This document shows positions 11,161 through 21,908 of a DNA stretch of 64,000 nucleotides, one piece after another. A program made the translations under genes and the position numbers. The notes beneath the pieces were generated by a model, which saw nothing but the letters and a program-made list of their open reading frames with translations, was not told where the DNA came from and ran no database searches. The stretch is from Nageia nagi (taxonomy: Eukaryota > Pinophyta). The stretch's first letter is position 1; every line of letters starts with the position of its first letter. The DNA lies in contig JBITNC010000001.1 in NCBI GenBank assembly GCA_050084985.1, forward strand, positions 193,192,001 to 193,256,000. Reading direction: 5' to 3'.

Positions 11161-13880
11161 ATTTGTTATACAAGAATGAGGGTTCATTCATCCTTATTTA
11201 CTAGTATTATTCTATTTTATGTACATCATTATTTACAATGTCTTTAAATTAAAATTATTATATTTGTAGCTTATCTTGAGAACTTGCAACTTTATCCAAT
11301 AAATAATTTAATACAAGATAGAAATAAAAATAATATTTATAAAAAGTTCCACTCACATGCCCAAGTGGATAGCCAAACTAAGTAGAATCATGATTGAGAG
11401 AGTTAGAGTTAGAACTCTCAAGATCTGAGATAGGTGAGCTAGGTATATGGAATAATGCATCACTAGTAATCGAGGCAAAATGACACTTGATATCAAAAAA
11501 TGGGTAGTACACCCATTGATCCCCTTCTCATGTTAGTCATGACACATAAGTGGACTCCTAATGAAGGTCTCATCACCATACTATAAATGCAACAATATAA
11601 GGGTGATAGTCTTCCTAAGGATGCAACCTTAAAAGACTTGCATAGTACAAAAAATAGAAGACAAAAGGTGTCCACAAACAATAAAAAATGATCTTCCATG
11701 TCTAGTTTGGATGATAGATAAGTGTGAGTATAAGGCACAACTACTCAGCATCCTTCAAGTGATGGATAAAGTAGATGGCCCATCGATGAAGATTTTGATC
11801 ACTTTGTATACGAACTAGGTTTTATCGCATTACAGTCTATAGCATAATGTAGACACATTATAAGACTTGATCTTGAATACATTGATAAAGAATATCTTGG
11901 GAAAGATCCACATGCAGACCTTGAAAATGGTCATGTCCATGATGATTGAAAAAGTGATTCAACTCTCTCTGAAAGTTTCATACATAAGTGAAAATGATGA
12001 TGGTCAACTAGAATACAATGAATTTATAGAATTACAAACTAGCTAGATCATCAATCATCAATGGGAACATCAAAATGGATCAAGTACAAGAATAATAAGC
12101 AATGTGACCTTATCCTTTACTTTATTAAAATACTTGAAAAGATTCTCACTAACAAGCCCAAGTGGGTGGTGCTTATGGCTTGATTAATGCTAATCTAGTA
12201 CATGATCACTAGAATCTGAAGAACTAGCATCATCTTCAGATATGCTAGATTTGGATGTGTCCAATCCCAAAAGATATTAATGTGAAAGAGGTGAAAAGTG
12301 ATAAGAAAATAAAAATTGGTGGCACAAAATATGATGTTCACCTCACCAAGCAATGTGAAAAGAGTACATGGATGACCATTGAAGCCCATGATGATAAATT
12401 GCCCATGCAATAGTGAGTGGTTTGAAATACTCCTGTGGATGTAGGCATGGTGGTCCAATGTAGCATAAAAATTGCAATAAATAGTGATTAAATGGAGTAT
12501 AAATCATTATATGCCATGTTCAATCAAGTTGACTAAGCAAATGAAATAATTGATGAACATGATCCTCGTGATTGAGTTGAAGAATCATGCAAATACCATA
12601 ATGATTATCTGGTACAATTACAAAAATACTAATCGTTATTGCAATAAAACCTTAGATGTGATCAAAGCATGATTTTCTAAAGTTGCATAAACACTGCGAT
12701 GCACTATGTTATCCTAAAGATTGTTTGATAGGGCATGAAATTGAGAGACATCCATGACGGATAATAGCTCAAATCATAAATGCAAACCATCGAATGACAA
12801 ATGAGGGTCATTTATGACTTTATAACACATATGATTTGATAAATTCAACTATAATAATTATGCAAATTGAAAAAAAATATTTGTGGAAATAAAATATCTC
12901 ACCTACTACTCATTTAATTGAGTGAAGTCATACACATCATATCATGTCAAGATGGCAATAATGATAGTACCACTAAGTCGTATAATGACTAAGTCATCAT
13001 TGTGCTATTTTTCTCTCTCCTCTTGATTATTAAATTAGATAGTTTACTCATGCATGATAGGTTGATCATAATTATTTTCACAGAGAATTTTATTGCACAC
13101 ATGGGAAGTTCTTTCTTGAGTTCTATAGAAACAAACATACGGGCAGACTTAGAGAATGCCTACCTTCACCATGAACTGGCTATCATAAAGATTGAGATGG
13201 AAATAATGGGCCAACTTTATGATATGCTACAACAAAAGAAAGTTTTATTTATACTGTAGTACCATGAACTCTTAGTTGAGCAAAGTAAACTACCAATTGA
13301 GAAAAATATGTGGCAATTCCAAGCTAAAAAGATTGAGACACAACTTAAGCATGATGTAAGTAATAACCGCTATGAAATGCGATGATTAAAAGAATAATGG
13401 AAGCAAAGGACTTTTCAACATAAGGCTATCCTTTGCCACTTTGGTATTCACATTCCAAAGGACATAGCATCTCAACCTTTTATTAGTCTTACTATAGTTA
13501 ACCCACAATCTTAATCATAGCAATCAATCGCTCTGCTATGGAATGGACATTCCTACACCAAAACCACGTGTCCTTTATTCACCAAGCCCCATTCTAAAGT
13601 AGGTTTGGTGACATATCCCTCCAAGGAGAGTATTGGTTGAATTATTATTGAAATCTTTATTGGCTATTGTAATATATATGCAGACTCTTCTAAATCTAAG
13701 CAAGTTCTTAATAAAACAACTACAACTTTATTCATCTACATTTTGTTGTTGCTTCCATGTTGAAAAGATGGATCCATTTTGATGGATTATGTTACATTAT
13801 TAAATCCAAGTCTCTTTTGTTGATGGCTTTGTGTTGTATAGTGTTGATTTTGTTGTACACATTCATGGTTCATTCTGCAT
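11161..13880 (+). other. E3 interior, central noncoding segment
   Basis: No recognisable domain on either strand. Two places, about 11,350-11,400 and 12,145-12,200, share a motif around GCCCAAGTGG and may be an old internal duplication. The frame at 13,002-13,259 looks mildly protein-like at its end but has no match I recognise. Confidence 0.5.
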
Positions 13881-13899
13881 GAGAAACTTGTTGTACAAC

Positions 13900-14310
13900 T
13901 TGGCCTATCTTACACTATTTAGTTATCCATATGTGGGGAACTCTTGTGTCTTTTGACACTATTCAGTTATCCATATGTGAGGAACTTGTATGTGCATACT
14001 CTATATTTTGGCCTATCTTGCACTATTTAGTTATCCATATGTGAAGAACTCTTATGTGTTTTTTAGCATTGTTCAAATATCCATATGTGAGGAACTCGTA
14101 TGTGCATGCTTTATTCTAGCACTGTTCAGTTATCCATATGTGAGGAACTCTTATGTGTCTTTTGGCATTGTTCAATTATCCATATGTTAGGAACTCGTAT
14201 GTGCATATTTTATTCTAGCACTATTCAGTTATCCATATGAGAGAAACTCTTATGTGTCATTTGGCATTGTTCAATTATCCATATGTGAGGAACTCATATG
14301 TGCTTACTAT
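13900..14310 (+). repeat. Eight-unit alternating tandem repeat in E3
   Basis: The core TCCATATG occurs at 13,926, 13,970, 14,034, 14,080, 14,133, 14,179, 14,232 and 14,278. Spacings are 44, 64, 46, 53, 46, 53 and 46 bp. The tails alternate between a form with CTCTTATGTGTC and one with CTCGTATGTGCAT, so the true unit is a dimer of about 99 bp. Related, more decayed units lie at 3,150-3,330 in C1. Confidence 0.9.
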
Positions 14311-14339
14311 ATTTGTAATGATAATCAACACATATTTTA

Positions 14340-14540
14340 TATATAGTAGGTGACTATAAGTATTAGCTTGGCATCCTTTGTGATGACTTATAGTGCACCA
14401 TAAAATCCACATATTTTTTGTTGATTATAAGTATTGGCTTGGCATCTTCATGATGACTTATAGTGCAACATAAATCCAAGTATTTGTTGGTGACTATAAG
14501 CATTGGCTTGGCATCTCTGTGATAGCTTATAGTGCACTCA
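14340..14540 (+). repeat. Three ~70-bp tandem units in E3
   Basis: GCTTGGCATC starts at 14,366, 14,437 and 14,506, each followed by a TGATGACTTATAGTGCA-like passage. C1 carries a single copy near 3,395, so the triplication arose in the E3 branch or was lost in C1. Confidence 0.8.
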
Positions 14541-15490
14541 TGGCCATATTTTTTTTCTTCTTCTATGATAATGGAAGCTTGATCCATGATGATGGATTCT
14601 TTACATATGGTTGATGAAATTTGTATCATTTCAATTGATTCATGCTACCAATTTCATCATTTTCCTCTTAAATAGTAGCATGGTTAAGCTGGACTTCTAC
14701 TTGGCTCACTCTTAGTAAAGTCAAGTTTATTTGTTGTGGCATCTTGACTCACTCTTGGTATAGTCAAGTTTATTTGTTGTGAAATCTTGACTTGCTCTTG
14801 GTAAAGTTAAGTGTATGGCACCTTGTGGCTTTATGCATCTTAATATGGTACTTAAGATGGCATTTTGTGCCTTATGCTATTTGTTTTTCCTGTAACTCTT
14901 GGTGTCCATATTGGTCCCATTAGCATTTCTTCTTGGCATGCTATCCATGTATTTGTTTGATGAAGTTATCATCAAGGGGGAGAACTTGTCTATATTGTTG
15001 TGATGACACTCCTCATATAAAATAAATACACACATGCACAAGTGATAGTGCACATGTCTTGATATATGCACAAGTGATATTCTTAGATATCATACTTGAT
15101 GATTGATTTCATCCTTGTTGTGCATTTATGATGCTTTATTATGATCAGTGTATGGATAGTGTGGTTCATCTATCCTTGTTGATATGAATATGATGCATCT
15201 AACTGATCTTATTATTTGAGCTGCTTATAACTTGCAGTTTCTTTGAGATTGTAGGTTACTTACCTCAAGTATGCAGGCTCTTTGAAACTCTTCAGACTTC
15301 TAATTGGATGAATACTTCATGTACATTGAAACCAATTATGGTTAATGATTGTATTTGGTAAAATAGTGAGTCTCAAACTAGATCTTTCTTTTTTCACAAA
15401 TATATAAAAAGTTCTCATCTCTGTTGTATCTTTTTGGAGGAGAACTCTCTTACTTTATCTTCTTCTTCTCTTACTCGCTCTATCTCAATA
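14541..15490 (+). other. E3 3' noncoding region before the polypurine tract
   Basis: No gene is visible. A repeated AGTCAAGTTTATTTGTTGTG-type passage lies at 14,710-14,780. The last 250 bases match the corresponding regions of C1 (3,570-3,820) and, on the minus strand, of element A (38,460-38,720). Confidence 0.6.
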
Positions 15491-15506
15491 TTGCATTAAG
15501 GGGGAG
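15491..15506 (+). promoter_or_regulatory. E3 polypurine tract
   Basis: TTGCATTAAGGGGGAG abuts the 3' LTR start at 15,507. The purine run primes plus-strand synthesis and fixes the LTR boundary. Confidence 0.85.
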
Positions 15507-15983
15507 TGTTGGAATGTATAATGCATTATTGTAAATAGATGTATTAAATCTTATATGTAAATTCACTAATACTTAAGGGTATTATTTGATACCTTAAGTA
15601 TTTTAGTGAATATAATAATATAACTTGTCCTACACTCCAAGTCATGAGCATGCCCCTTGGATCAAAGATGTGCATGTCATGCTTAGATCATCCAAAGAGG
15701 GATTTTGGCCTATAAATAGAAGGCTTCCTCTTTGTAATGATACACCAATTGTGGAGTAAGGTTATGCTATAGGATAGAAGTGTAGGAGTTGAGATTAGGA
15801 GAATTGTAAGAGAGTTGTATTTGTGAGAGAAGTACAGATCTAGTTAGTGGATGTACTCCTAGTTGGAGGAGCCATTTTACATCTTGTGTTGTGAGATTGC
15901 TTTGTGTATTTGTTGGATGTAATTGTGAGATTTCATGTGATCTTGGTAGTTCAAGAATTATATTGTTAATGTTATTTCCTTCA
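15507..15983 (+). repeat. E3 3' LTR
   Basis: Runs from TGTTGGAATG to TTCCTTCA and is followed by the target copy CCTTG at 15,984-15,988. It is the same length as the 5' LTR. TATAAATA lies at 15,711-15,718. Confidence 0.93.
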
Positions 15984-15988
15984 CCTTG

Positions 15989-17125
15989 ATGAAGAAGTAT
16001 TTATTGCTCAGTCCCAAGGTTTTGAAGAGAGAGGTAAAGAACATCATGTCTACAAGTTGAAGAAGGTTTTGTATGGCCTCAAGCAAGCCCCTAGGCTTGG
16101 TACTCACTAATATATGGGTATTTCCAAAATTATCGATTCACAAGAAGCAAAAGTGAACCAATTCTCTACTATAAGCATGATGGTATTGATATTTTTCTAG
16201 TTTATTTTTATGTTGATGATCTTATTTACATGGGTAGCATTTTTAAATGACACTTTTAAACACTCCATGATGCAATAGTTTGAGAAGAAAGATTTTGGTC
16301 TTATGCACTATTTTTTAGGTTTGGAGGTTTATCAAGATGATAGTCAAATTTTTATTGCTCAAACCAAGTATGCTACTAATATGTTGCACAAGTTTGCTAT
16401 GGATGATTGTATAGTTGTTGTCACTCCTATTGCACATGGAGAACACTTGACCAAAACATATGGGGTTGTTGAAGCTAATGTACACACCTACCAAAGCCTA
16501 GTTAGGAGCTTGATGTTCCTCAAAAATTCCAGGCCTGATATCTATCATGTTATCTCACTTGTGTCTGGGTACATGACTGCTCCTTCAGAGAGTCATCTAA
16601 AGGCAACAAAAAGAATTTTGAGAATAGTGAAAGGCACATCAGATTTTGGAATCCACTATCTTAAGAACAAAGTTGTGACACTTGTTGGGTATAGCGATAG
16701 TGATTTGGTTAATAGTATTGATGATCAAAAGTCTACTTCTAGAAATTGTTTTAGCCTTAGCTCTGGACTAGTTACTTGGCCTTCCTAGAAACAAACAACT
16801 GTAGCATTATCTTCTACTAAAGCTAAGTACATTGCCATCACTTCTACCAGTGCATAAGTCTTATGGATGTGAAAAGTACTTGAGGAGATTAGAGAAAAAC
16901 AAGTTGGTGCCACCACCTTGTACTATGATAACCAAAGTGCCATTTAGCTAGCAAAGAACCATGTGAACCATTCCAGATCCAAACATTTTAACATGAAGTA
17001 CCATTTTATTTGAGATATGGTGGAAAAGAAAGTTGTTAAATTGCATTATTGCAACACTAAGGACAATTTGGCTAACTTATTCACCAAGGGAATTGCTACA
17101 CATCAATTTGTAAAGTAAAGAGACT
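15989..17125 (+). pseudogene. E2 gag-pol, 3' part (rest of RT and RNase H)
   Basis: This continues the reverse transcriptase frame broken at 7,549. It shows KKVLYGLKQAPR (about 16,045-16,090), the catalytic box YVDD at 16,209-16,220 and FLGLEVY near 16,310. RNase H follows with VGYSDSDL (about 16,685), KSTSRNCF, then ALSSTKAKYIAI. The terminal region with HYCNTKDNLANLFTK ends near 17,120. It has several stops and a small frameshift near 16,230. It codes for the DNA-synthesis end of the Copia polyprotein. Domain order (integrase before reverse transcriptase) confirms Copia rather than Gypsy. Confidence 0.92.
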
Positions 17126-17145
17126 ATGTAGTTAGCCCTTTCACC

Positions 17146-17159
17146 TTTAAAGGGGAGTA
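17146..17159 (+). promoter_or_regulatory. E2 polypurine tract
   Basis: The run TTTAAAGGGGAGTA lies immediately before the 3' LTR start TGTTGG. Confidence 0.75.
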
Positions 17160-17606
17160 TGTTGGAGCATTACATTTTGCAAACTTGCTAGTATGAAATG
17201 TAGCCGCATTTCATCCTAGGTCAAAATGCAACCACATTTTGTTTCTATCGATTGCATTTTTGAAATGCAATCATGTTTTTAGAAATCCACTACATTTTAT
17301 TAGTATTCTTGGATAGTTACAAATTCTTAATATCTTGTGGTCAATTTTTCTTCATTGCACATTCATGTAGGGTCTGTTACTTGTCTAAGATGATGGGAGA
17401 GTGGTCCAAAATGTGAATGTAACTCCCATATAGCTAATTACATCAATTTTTAGTGGATTTGTGTAACTATCCTTAAGCATTCATTTTTTTCAAATTTGTA
17501 ACCTCCATGAGCTTAGATCAATTACTCACTGGAGGCCTATAAACTGTACTTTGAATTTGCTGAATAAACAACCTTAGTGAGTGTTGAATTCTTATTTATT
17601 CTTTCA
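17160..17606 (+). repeat. E2 3' LTR
   Basis: TGTTGGAGCATTAC to TTCTTTCA, 447 bp, aligning with 4,014-4,459. It is followed by the target duplication GGGTT (17,607-17,611). Confidence 0.92.
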
Positions 17607-17611
17607 GGGTT

Positions 17612-17860
17612 CTCTCCTATAAATAAAGGGTTTGGTCTTGTTGTTAGACACTTTAATAGAGAAAAGTTATGCTCATGCTTTGTAGGTTGATATGAAGAGA
17701 GAGAGGTTGTAACCATTGTAAGAATTATCTTTGAGAAGAAAAGATGTTGAGTTAAAGTGGAGTACTCTCAACTTGAGAGGAACCACTATACTTGCTAGTG
17801 TCACCTTGTGATTGTGATTGTCTTTGTGCTGTTATAGAGTGAGTTTCATTATGGTAAGAA
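17612..17860 (+). repeat. C1 3' LTR, right part (resumes after E2)
   Basis: After the GGGTT duplication the sequence resumes with a CTATAAATAAAGGG box and an AGTACTCTCAACTTGAGAGG passage. These are the same LTR elements found in the E3 LTR (TATAAATA; ACTCCTAGTTGGAG). With 3,836-4,013 it rebuilds one LTR. The right end is uncertain because the 5' LTR of C1 is not in the window. Confidence 0.65.
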
Positions 17861-18119
17861 GATGATACTTCAAGGTTGATCTTGGGGAAAGGAACCTTCT
17901 CTCCTTTCAAAACTATAGTCCATTTCTCCTATATCCCCTTTGAGGGTTGAGTTCAAGTACTTAGATTCGAAGTTGAGGGGTTGATAGCCTTATTCTTAAA
18001 TTTTTATACAATTAATGGATAGTTCTTGATTTTATGGGTTATCGATTGATCACAATAACAAGTGTTAGATAGGTTAACATAAAGCACTTACTTGCAGAAA
18101 GGAGTATTGTTGACCTAAA

Positions 18120-18600
18120 TGTTGATGAACTCTTTAAATTCCTTAGCAAGGTTGATTTTAGCACACCTGCAAAGATTGGGTTGGGAAACATAAAAACACA
18201 TTAGCTCGTGAAAAATAAACTCACTCATGATTTATACTAGTCTTAGTAAAAAAGGACATAAAACTAGTGGGAGGTCAGAGAACTCAACCCATACACAGAC
18301 ATTAAGAGAAACATCATTAGAAACATTGAAAAATTAGGTCCATGGTTGAAAGATGAGTAACATATTATGATCATAACGCGATCCTCTCTTTAGGACCAAC
18401 TTGACCTTCTCAAGGTCAAAGAAATGGAAGTGAAAAAAATATTTTGAAAGCTTTTGCACCTATTCAACTTGGATCCCATGGGGATGTCAATAATGTTGAA
18501 TCCAAGTTTTCAACATGAATTTGGTGGGAATACAGATGAGAAAATATCTTGCAAGAGTGTAGGTATCGAGCCAAGAACAAGCTTGATGAAATTCAAAAAG
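18120..18600 (-). pseudogene. LINE ORF1-like (DUF4283) remnant
   Basis: On the minus strand one frame reads DLEKVKLVLKRGSRYD, then LLIFQPWT, then VSLNVCVWVEFSDLPLVL. This is the pattern of the DUF4283 RNA-binding domain in ORF1 of plant L1-type LINEs, where a W-V-x-L-P-x-L-P block follows a conserved G-x-W region. ORF1 proteins coat element RNA. Stops interrupt it, and no zinc knuckle, endonuclease or reverse transcriptase is attached. It resembles the better-preserved plus-strand LINE at 55,330. Confidence 0.55.
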
Positions 18601-18889
18601 TAGAATTACAAAGTACAAAGAGGAAGTATTACATCATGAAATACATTTAGAAAGTACTTTCAAGGATACTTATTCAAAACTAGTGGAGTTGGTGTCATTT
18701 TTTCTTATTGTTTCTCCAACAAGTGATGTGGATGCATGTATAGTAGTGGCCATTAAAAAGGCCTCAAATATGCCTGAGGAGTAAATGCAAATGGGACAAC
18801 TGTTATGATAAGAGATCTCATCCCCTCGAAAAAGACAAGAATGGTGGTTTGACATTGTTAGAATTAAATTCTAAAAGCTCATGACAAAG
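18601..18889. other. Short stretch without gene
   Basis: Nothing recognisable. A 61-codon minus-strand frame (18,670-18,855) has no motif. Confidence 0.4.
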
Positions 18890-19222
18890 GTTATCTGAGG
18901 CCCAAAGTAGCATCATTTTGCTAGCAAAACCTATCAATGTATTGCTAGCAAAATCCCATTGATGTATTGCCATCAAAACGAAACACAAAATAAAATTAAA
19001 AGACAAAATGCATTGTTTGATGAATGAATCAATGGTATGGTTAAAACATTGAACTTTGAATTCAATGACTTGAGTTCGAATCTTGGTGGACACTTTTGAT
19101 GAAACAAATTTGGTACTTGAAATTTTTTGAGACAAAATGTTGATAGGTTTTTCTAGCAAAATGATGCTATTTTAGTAGATTTTGCTAGCAAAAAAATACT
19201 ATTTTAAACCCAAATAACCTTG
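18890..19222. repeat. Foldback repeat, possible MITE
   Basis: The left end (18,890 on) and the reverse complement of the right end (19,222 back) share GGTTAT, then GTAGCATCATTTTGCTAG-like sequence. The perfect 14-bp palindrome TTTTGCTAGCAAAA occurs at 18,916-18,929 and 19,180-19,193, with partial copies at 18,942 and 19,152. The ends and size (about 330 bp) suit a small non-autonomous DNA transposon or foldback element. Its exact ends and target duplication are not clear. It has a tRNA-like segment inside. Confidence 0.5.
19024..19095 (+). repeat. tRNA-like segment (SINE head or decayed tRNA)
   Basis: The stretch has an A-box-like TGGTATGGTTAAAACA at about 19,033 and a B-box-like GTTCGAATC at 19,074-19,082, about 33 bases apart as in tRNA genes. 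A GAATTCAATGACTTGAG linker lies between. It does not fold as a full cloverleaf by eye. A tRNA-derived SINE head or a tRNA pseudogene is the likeliest reading. Confidence 0.4.
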
Positions 19223-19530
19223 ATCAAAACTCATGTAATTAGACTTTAACACTTAAAAAAAAAATACATCATATCATTTAAGTATTATTTATGCATTTTT
19301 ATTTTTAAATTTTTTATTTAATTACTTGAAATAAGCAGTTAGATGCCTCCATGTTCTTCCTGTTACAAAAGACGGGAAGACAAAGAGTCCGCAAAATGAA
19401 GTGTTCATCCATATGTTTAAATGAAGCTCACCATTCCATTCATTGCTCCTTTGCCCTCCCATCTTTCCAAATAATTCTGCAGATTCTCTCAAGCTTTGCA
19501 ATATCTCGTCATATAAAGCTTTTGCTGTCA

Positions 19531-19938
19531 ATGGAGTCATGCGGAGATCTCACCAAGCGAATCGATACCCACCATCTCTCTATGCTTCGTGGCATAACAC
19601 ATTCTGGTAAAGATCAACCAAGGCAGCAACGGCGGCCTAATAAAAAGTTTAATAATAAGCACAGGTGGTTGAAGGCTCCACTCAGTGTAAATGCTGATAT
19701 CAATATGAAGGAAAACAACGAAGAGGATGCATGCAACTCAGGACTGAGGACACCCCCTGATCAAATTATTAGGCGGAACGAGAGACGGAGATGCCCAGAT
19801 ACTCCTCGCCCTCAAAGAAATCCAAATCCTAATATTAAGAGACTTAAGAAAGAGGGTCTGTGGCAACCGAATTTTAATCTAGAGGGCAAGATGGAGGCTA
19901 ACAATGGAGTTTCTGAAACCATTTTAATGGAAATTTGA
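19531..19938 (+). CDS. Small basic protein, unrecognised; possibly a real host gene
   Basis: A 135-codon frame from MESCGDLTKRID to GVSETILMEI. It is richer in G+C and keeps more CpG dinucleotides than the repeats around it, which suggests an unmethylated, selected region. The protein is basic and hydrophilic, with clusters QRRPNKKFNNKHRW and RRNERRRC, and has no membrane segment. The segment TPPDQIIRRNERRRCPDTPR has a TP-x12-CP-x2-PR spacing that recalls SIAMESE-related CDK inhibitors (TP...IP...CPPAPRK). The family's IP is missing, so that is only a weak hint. The frame stays open upstream to an ATG at 19,351, giving 195 residues with a hydrophobic lead. I chose 19,531 because basic, gene-like composition begins there. 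No intron is evident. Confidence 0.45.
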   Translation: MESCGDLTKRIDTHHLSMLRGITHSGKDQPRQQRRPNKKFNNKHRWLKAPLSVNADINMKENNEEDACNSGLRTPPDQIIRRNERRRCPDTPRPQRNPNPNIKRLKKEGLWQPNFNLEGKMEANNGVSETILMEI

Positions 19939-21908
19939 ACTTTCAGTCACCCCACCCCCTGCCGTACTTATTGTGTGAAAGCTTAAGTTAAGTAACAATG
20001 ATAATTATTCAAAGATGAGGAAAACCAACGTTATTTGTAATGTTAATCTTCCATTGGTTATTTCTTCTTGAATTTTTTTTTTACTTCGGGTTTTTGAGTC
20101 ACTCTATTTGTGGTGAGAGATTTTGGAAGATTTATTTTGATAAATGTGATTTATCGGAGGGAGAAGGACACTATTTTTAACTAGTCTTTAATTTTTTTTA
20201 GTAATTTAAATAAAATTTAGAGAAAAAGAAAATAAATAAAATGATAAAATTTAATCTTATATAATGTGATAATAAGAGATATGAAAATGGTGTGGTAAAT
20301 TTTTAGAAAATTGTGGTAGTTTATATAAATATATAATAGTTTTTTAGTATTGTTTTGTAGATGTTTGAAGCTATGAGAACATATAAGAATAATGTGATGA
20401 TTTTTAGAAATTTTATAATGATCTTCATGAGATTATCAATAAAGTGATTATAACTTTTGAAACATATGGATAAGGAAATAATGGAAAAATTTATGTCAAA
20501 CAATTATCAGCAGAAAGAAAAAAAAAAAAAAAAAAAGTAAAATGGATATGTTATAGATATTGGTAAGATGCCACTTGATGATCATAATATAGGGTAAGGG
20601 CTCTTAAATGTATGAACTCTTGATGATCCTTTAGATGTGTATTTATATGTATGAGACCTTTTATATTCTACTTGTGTTAAAAAAATTCAAATTACGAACC
20701 TTCTCTCTAAAAACTTCTACCCACTAATAAAGTAACTAGGAATTTATTATAAAGATTAGCATGTTAATATTGAGTACGAAATAATAGAACATAGTGATTA
20801 CTCTACTTCTTCCTCATAAGTACTTATTGATCCCTTACATATTATAACAACCAATCTCTATTCTCTTCATTTCTTCAATTGACACCAGAATTGAAGTGAA
20901 TACTCATAGCAGAATTTATTACTTTGGGCTTTTAATTGCATAACCTTTTCTTCATCTTTAGGCTTTATGGTAATCTTTTACTTGCTTTAACTGCCCAATA
21001 AAGGAGAGAACAATGGCACTTTGCATCAAAAAATAGGTTGTATCCCACCTTTTAGACCTCTTAATATGAAAAAGAGGTGATGAACTTTATCACCTTCTCA
21101 CTATTGAATGTTTAACCAAGTGCATTAATTTTTGGGAGGAGATAATGGTTTGGTTTTGTTTTACTTTTAAAAAAAAAAAAAATCTTGAGCAAGAACAATG
21201 GATTATGATCAACCTACAAGAAAGAAGTCTGAATTTATAAGTCAATCAATCTTATCAAGGAGATTCAAACAAGAACATATTTACATAGTCAACTTAATTA
21301 GGGTCCCTTACTTAATTGCTTATTTCATGTAAATATGGTATAGTCATGTTAATTTCATATAATTAGCTAGGAAACAACATTAAGTAGAAAAGGTCTCTAA
21401 TCCTTAGCTACATGAATTTCAAACTTGATACTTAATAGGGAAGATCAATAAGAACAAAAGAGCATATAACAAAAGCAATATATTAACTTTGTACCTTCAA
21501 TTGTATCTATTTTAACAGGTGCACACTTCGAATTTCCCTTATAAAGAATTAAAGAAAGAGTGATTACATATTTTATTTATAAAGAAAGAGTAAAGAACTC
21601 GATAATAGTCTTATTGCACTTAAATTTTTGTATTTTGCAAAAGAAGAAGATTATTTATAAATTATTTTTAATTTAGATTAGAAACTAGAATGGTATCTTT
21701 CCACTTAATCTTGTATATTTGAATGAAATAAATATTAATATTTATAATATTGATTTAATTTATTATACAAACTTACATTAACATAATAATAATAATCATT
21801 GATGAGACTGTTGTTAAATATCAATTAACTTAGATCAACCTTTAGGTATAATTAGGATTCCTTTCTTTATTAACATCATCTTAACCATCAAGGTCTTCCC
21901 AAATTTGA
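19939..21908. other. AT-rich stretch, no gene; homopolymer runs
   Basis: The first 150 bases may be the 3' untranslated region of the preceding frame. Beyond that I see only AT-rich sequence with a 19-base A run at 20,518-20,536 and another near 21,169-21,182. No conserved frame appears on either strand. Confidence 0.55.

Larger units (their letters stand above)
7550..15983 (+). mobile_element. LARD-like non-autonomous LTR element E3
   Basis: An 8,434-bp element with two 477-bp LTRs, a primer-binding site, a polypurine tract and a CCTTG target duplication. The 7.5-kb interior shows no gag, protease, integrase or reverse transcriptase in any frame; the few open frames are short and unlike any family I know. 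Its 3' noncoding part is shared with C1, and a block at 10,080-11,160 matches 42,080-43,400 inverted. It therefore looks like a large retrotransposon derivative of this Copia family that moved with proteins supplied by relatives. LTR divergence is about 34 of 477 positions by eye. Confidence 0.88.
4014..17606 (+). mobile_element. Ty1/Copia retrotransposon E2, carrying nested E3
   Basis: A full-length Copia element flanked by the 5-bp target duplication GGGTT (4,009-4,013 and 17,607-17,611). It has a 446-bp 5' LTR, a primer-binding site, a gag-pol reading frame with stops, a polypurine tract and a 447-bp 3' LTR. Removing E3 (7,550-15,983 plus one CCTTG copy) joins the reverse transcriptase frame exactly. 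About 74 differences between its LTRs (my count by eye, roughly 17%) mark it as old. It is inserted in the 3' LTR of C1. Confidence 0.93.

Noticed and set aside
13900-14310. CRISPR-like array, since similar repeats alternate with spacers
   Set aside because: The spacers are repeated too, the genome is eukaryotic, no cas-like genes exist, and the array lies in an LTR element 3' region.
19024-19095. Functional tRNA gene
   Set aside because: Boxes A and B are degenerate and no full cloverleaf with a 7-bp acceptor stem can be drawn by eye.
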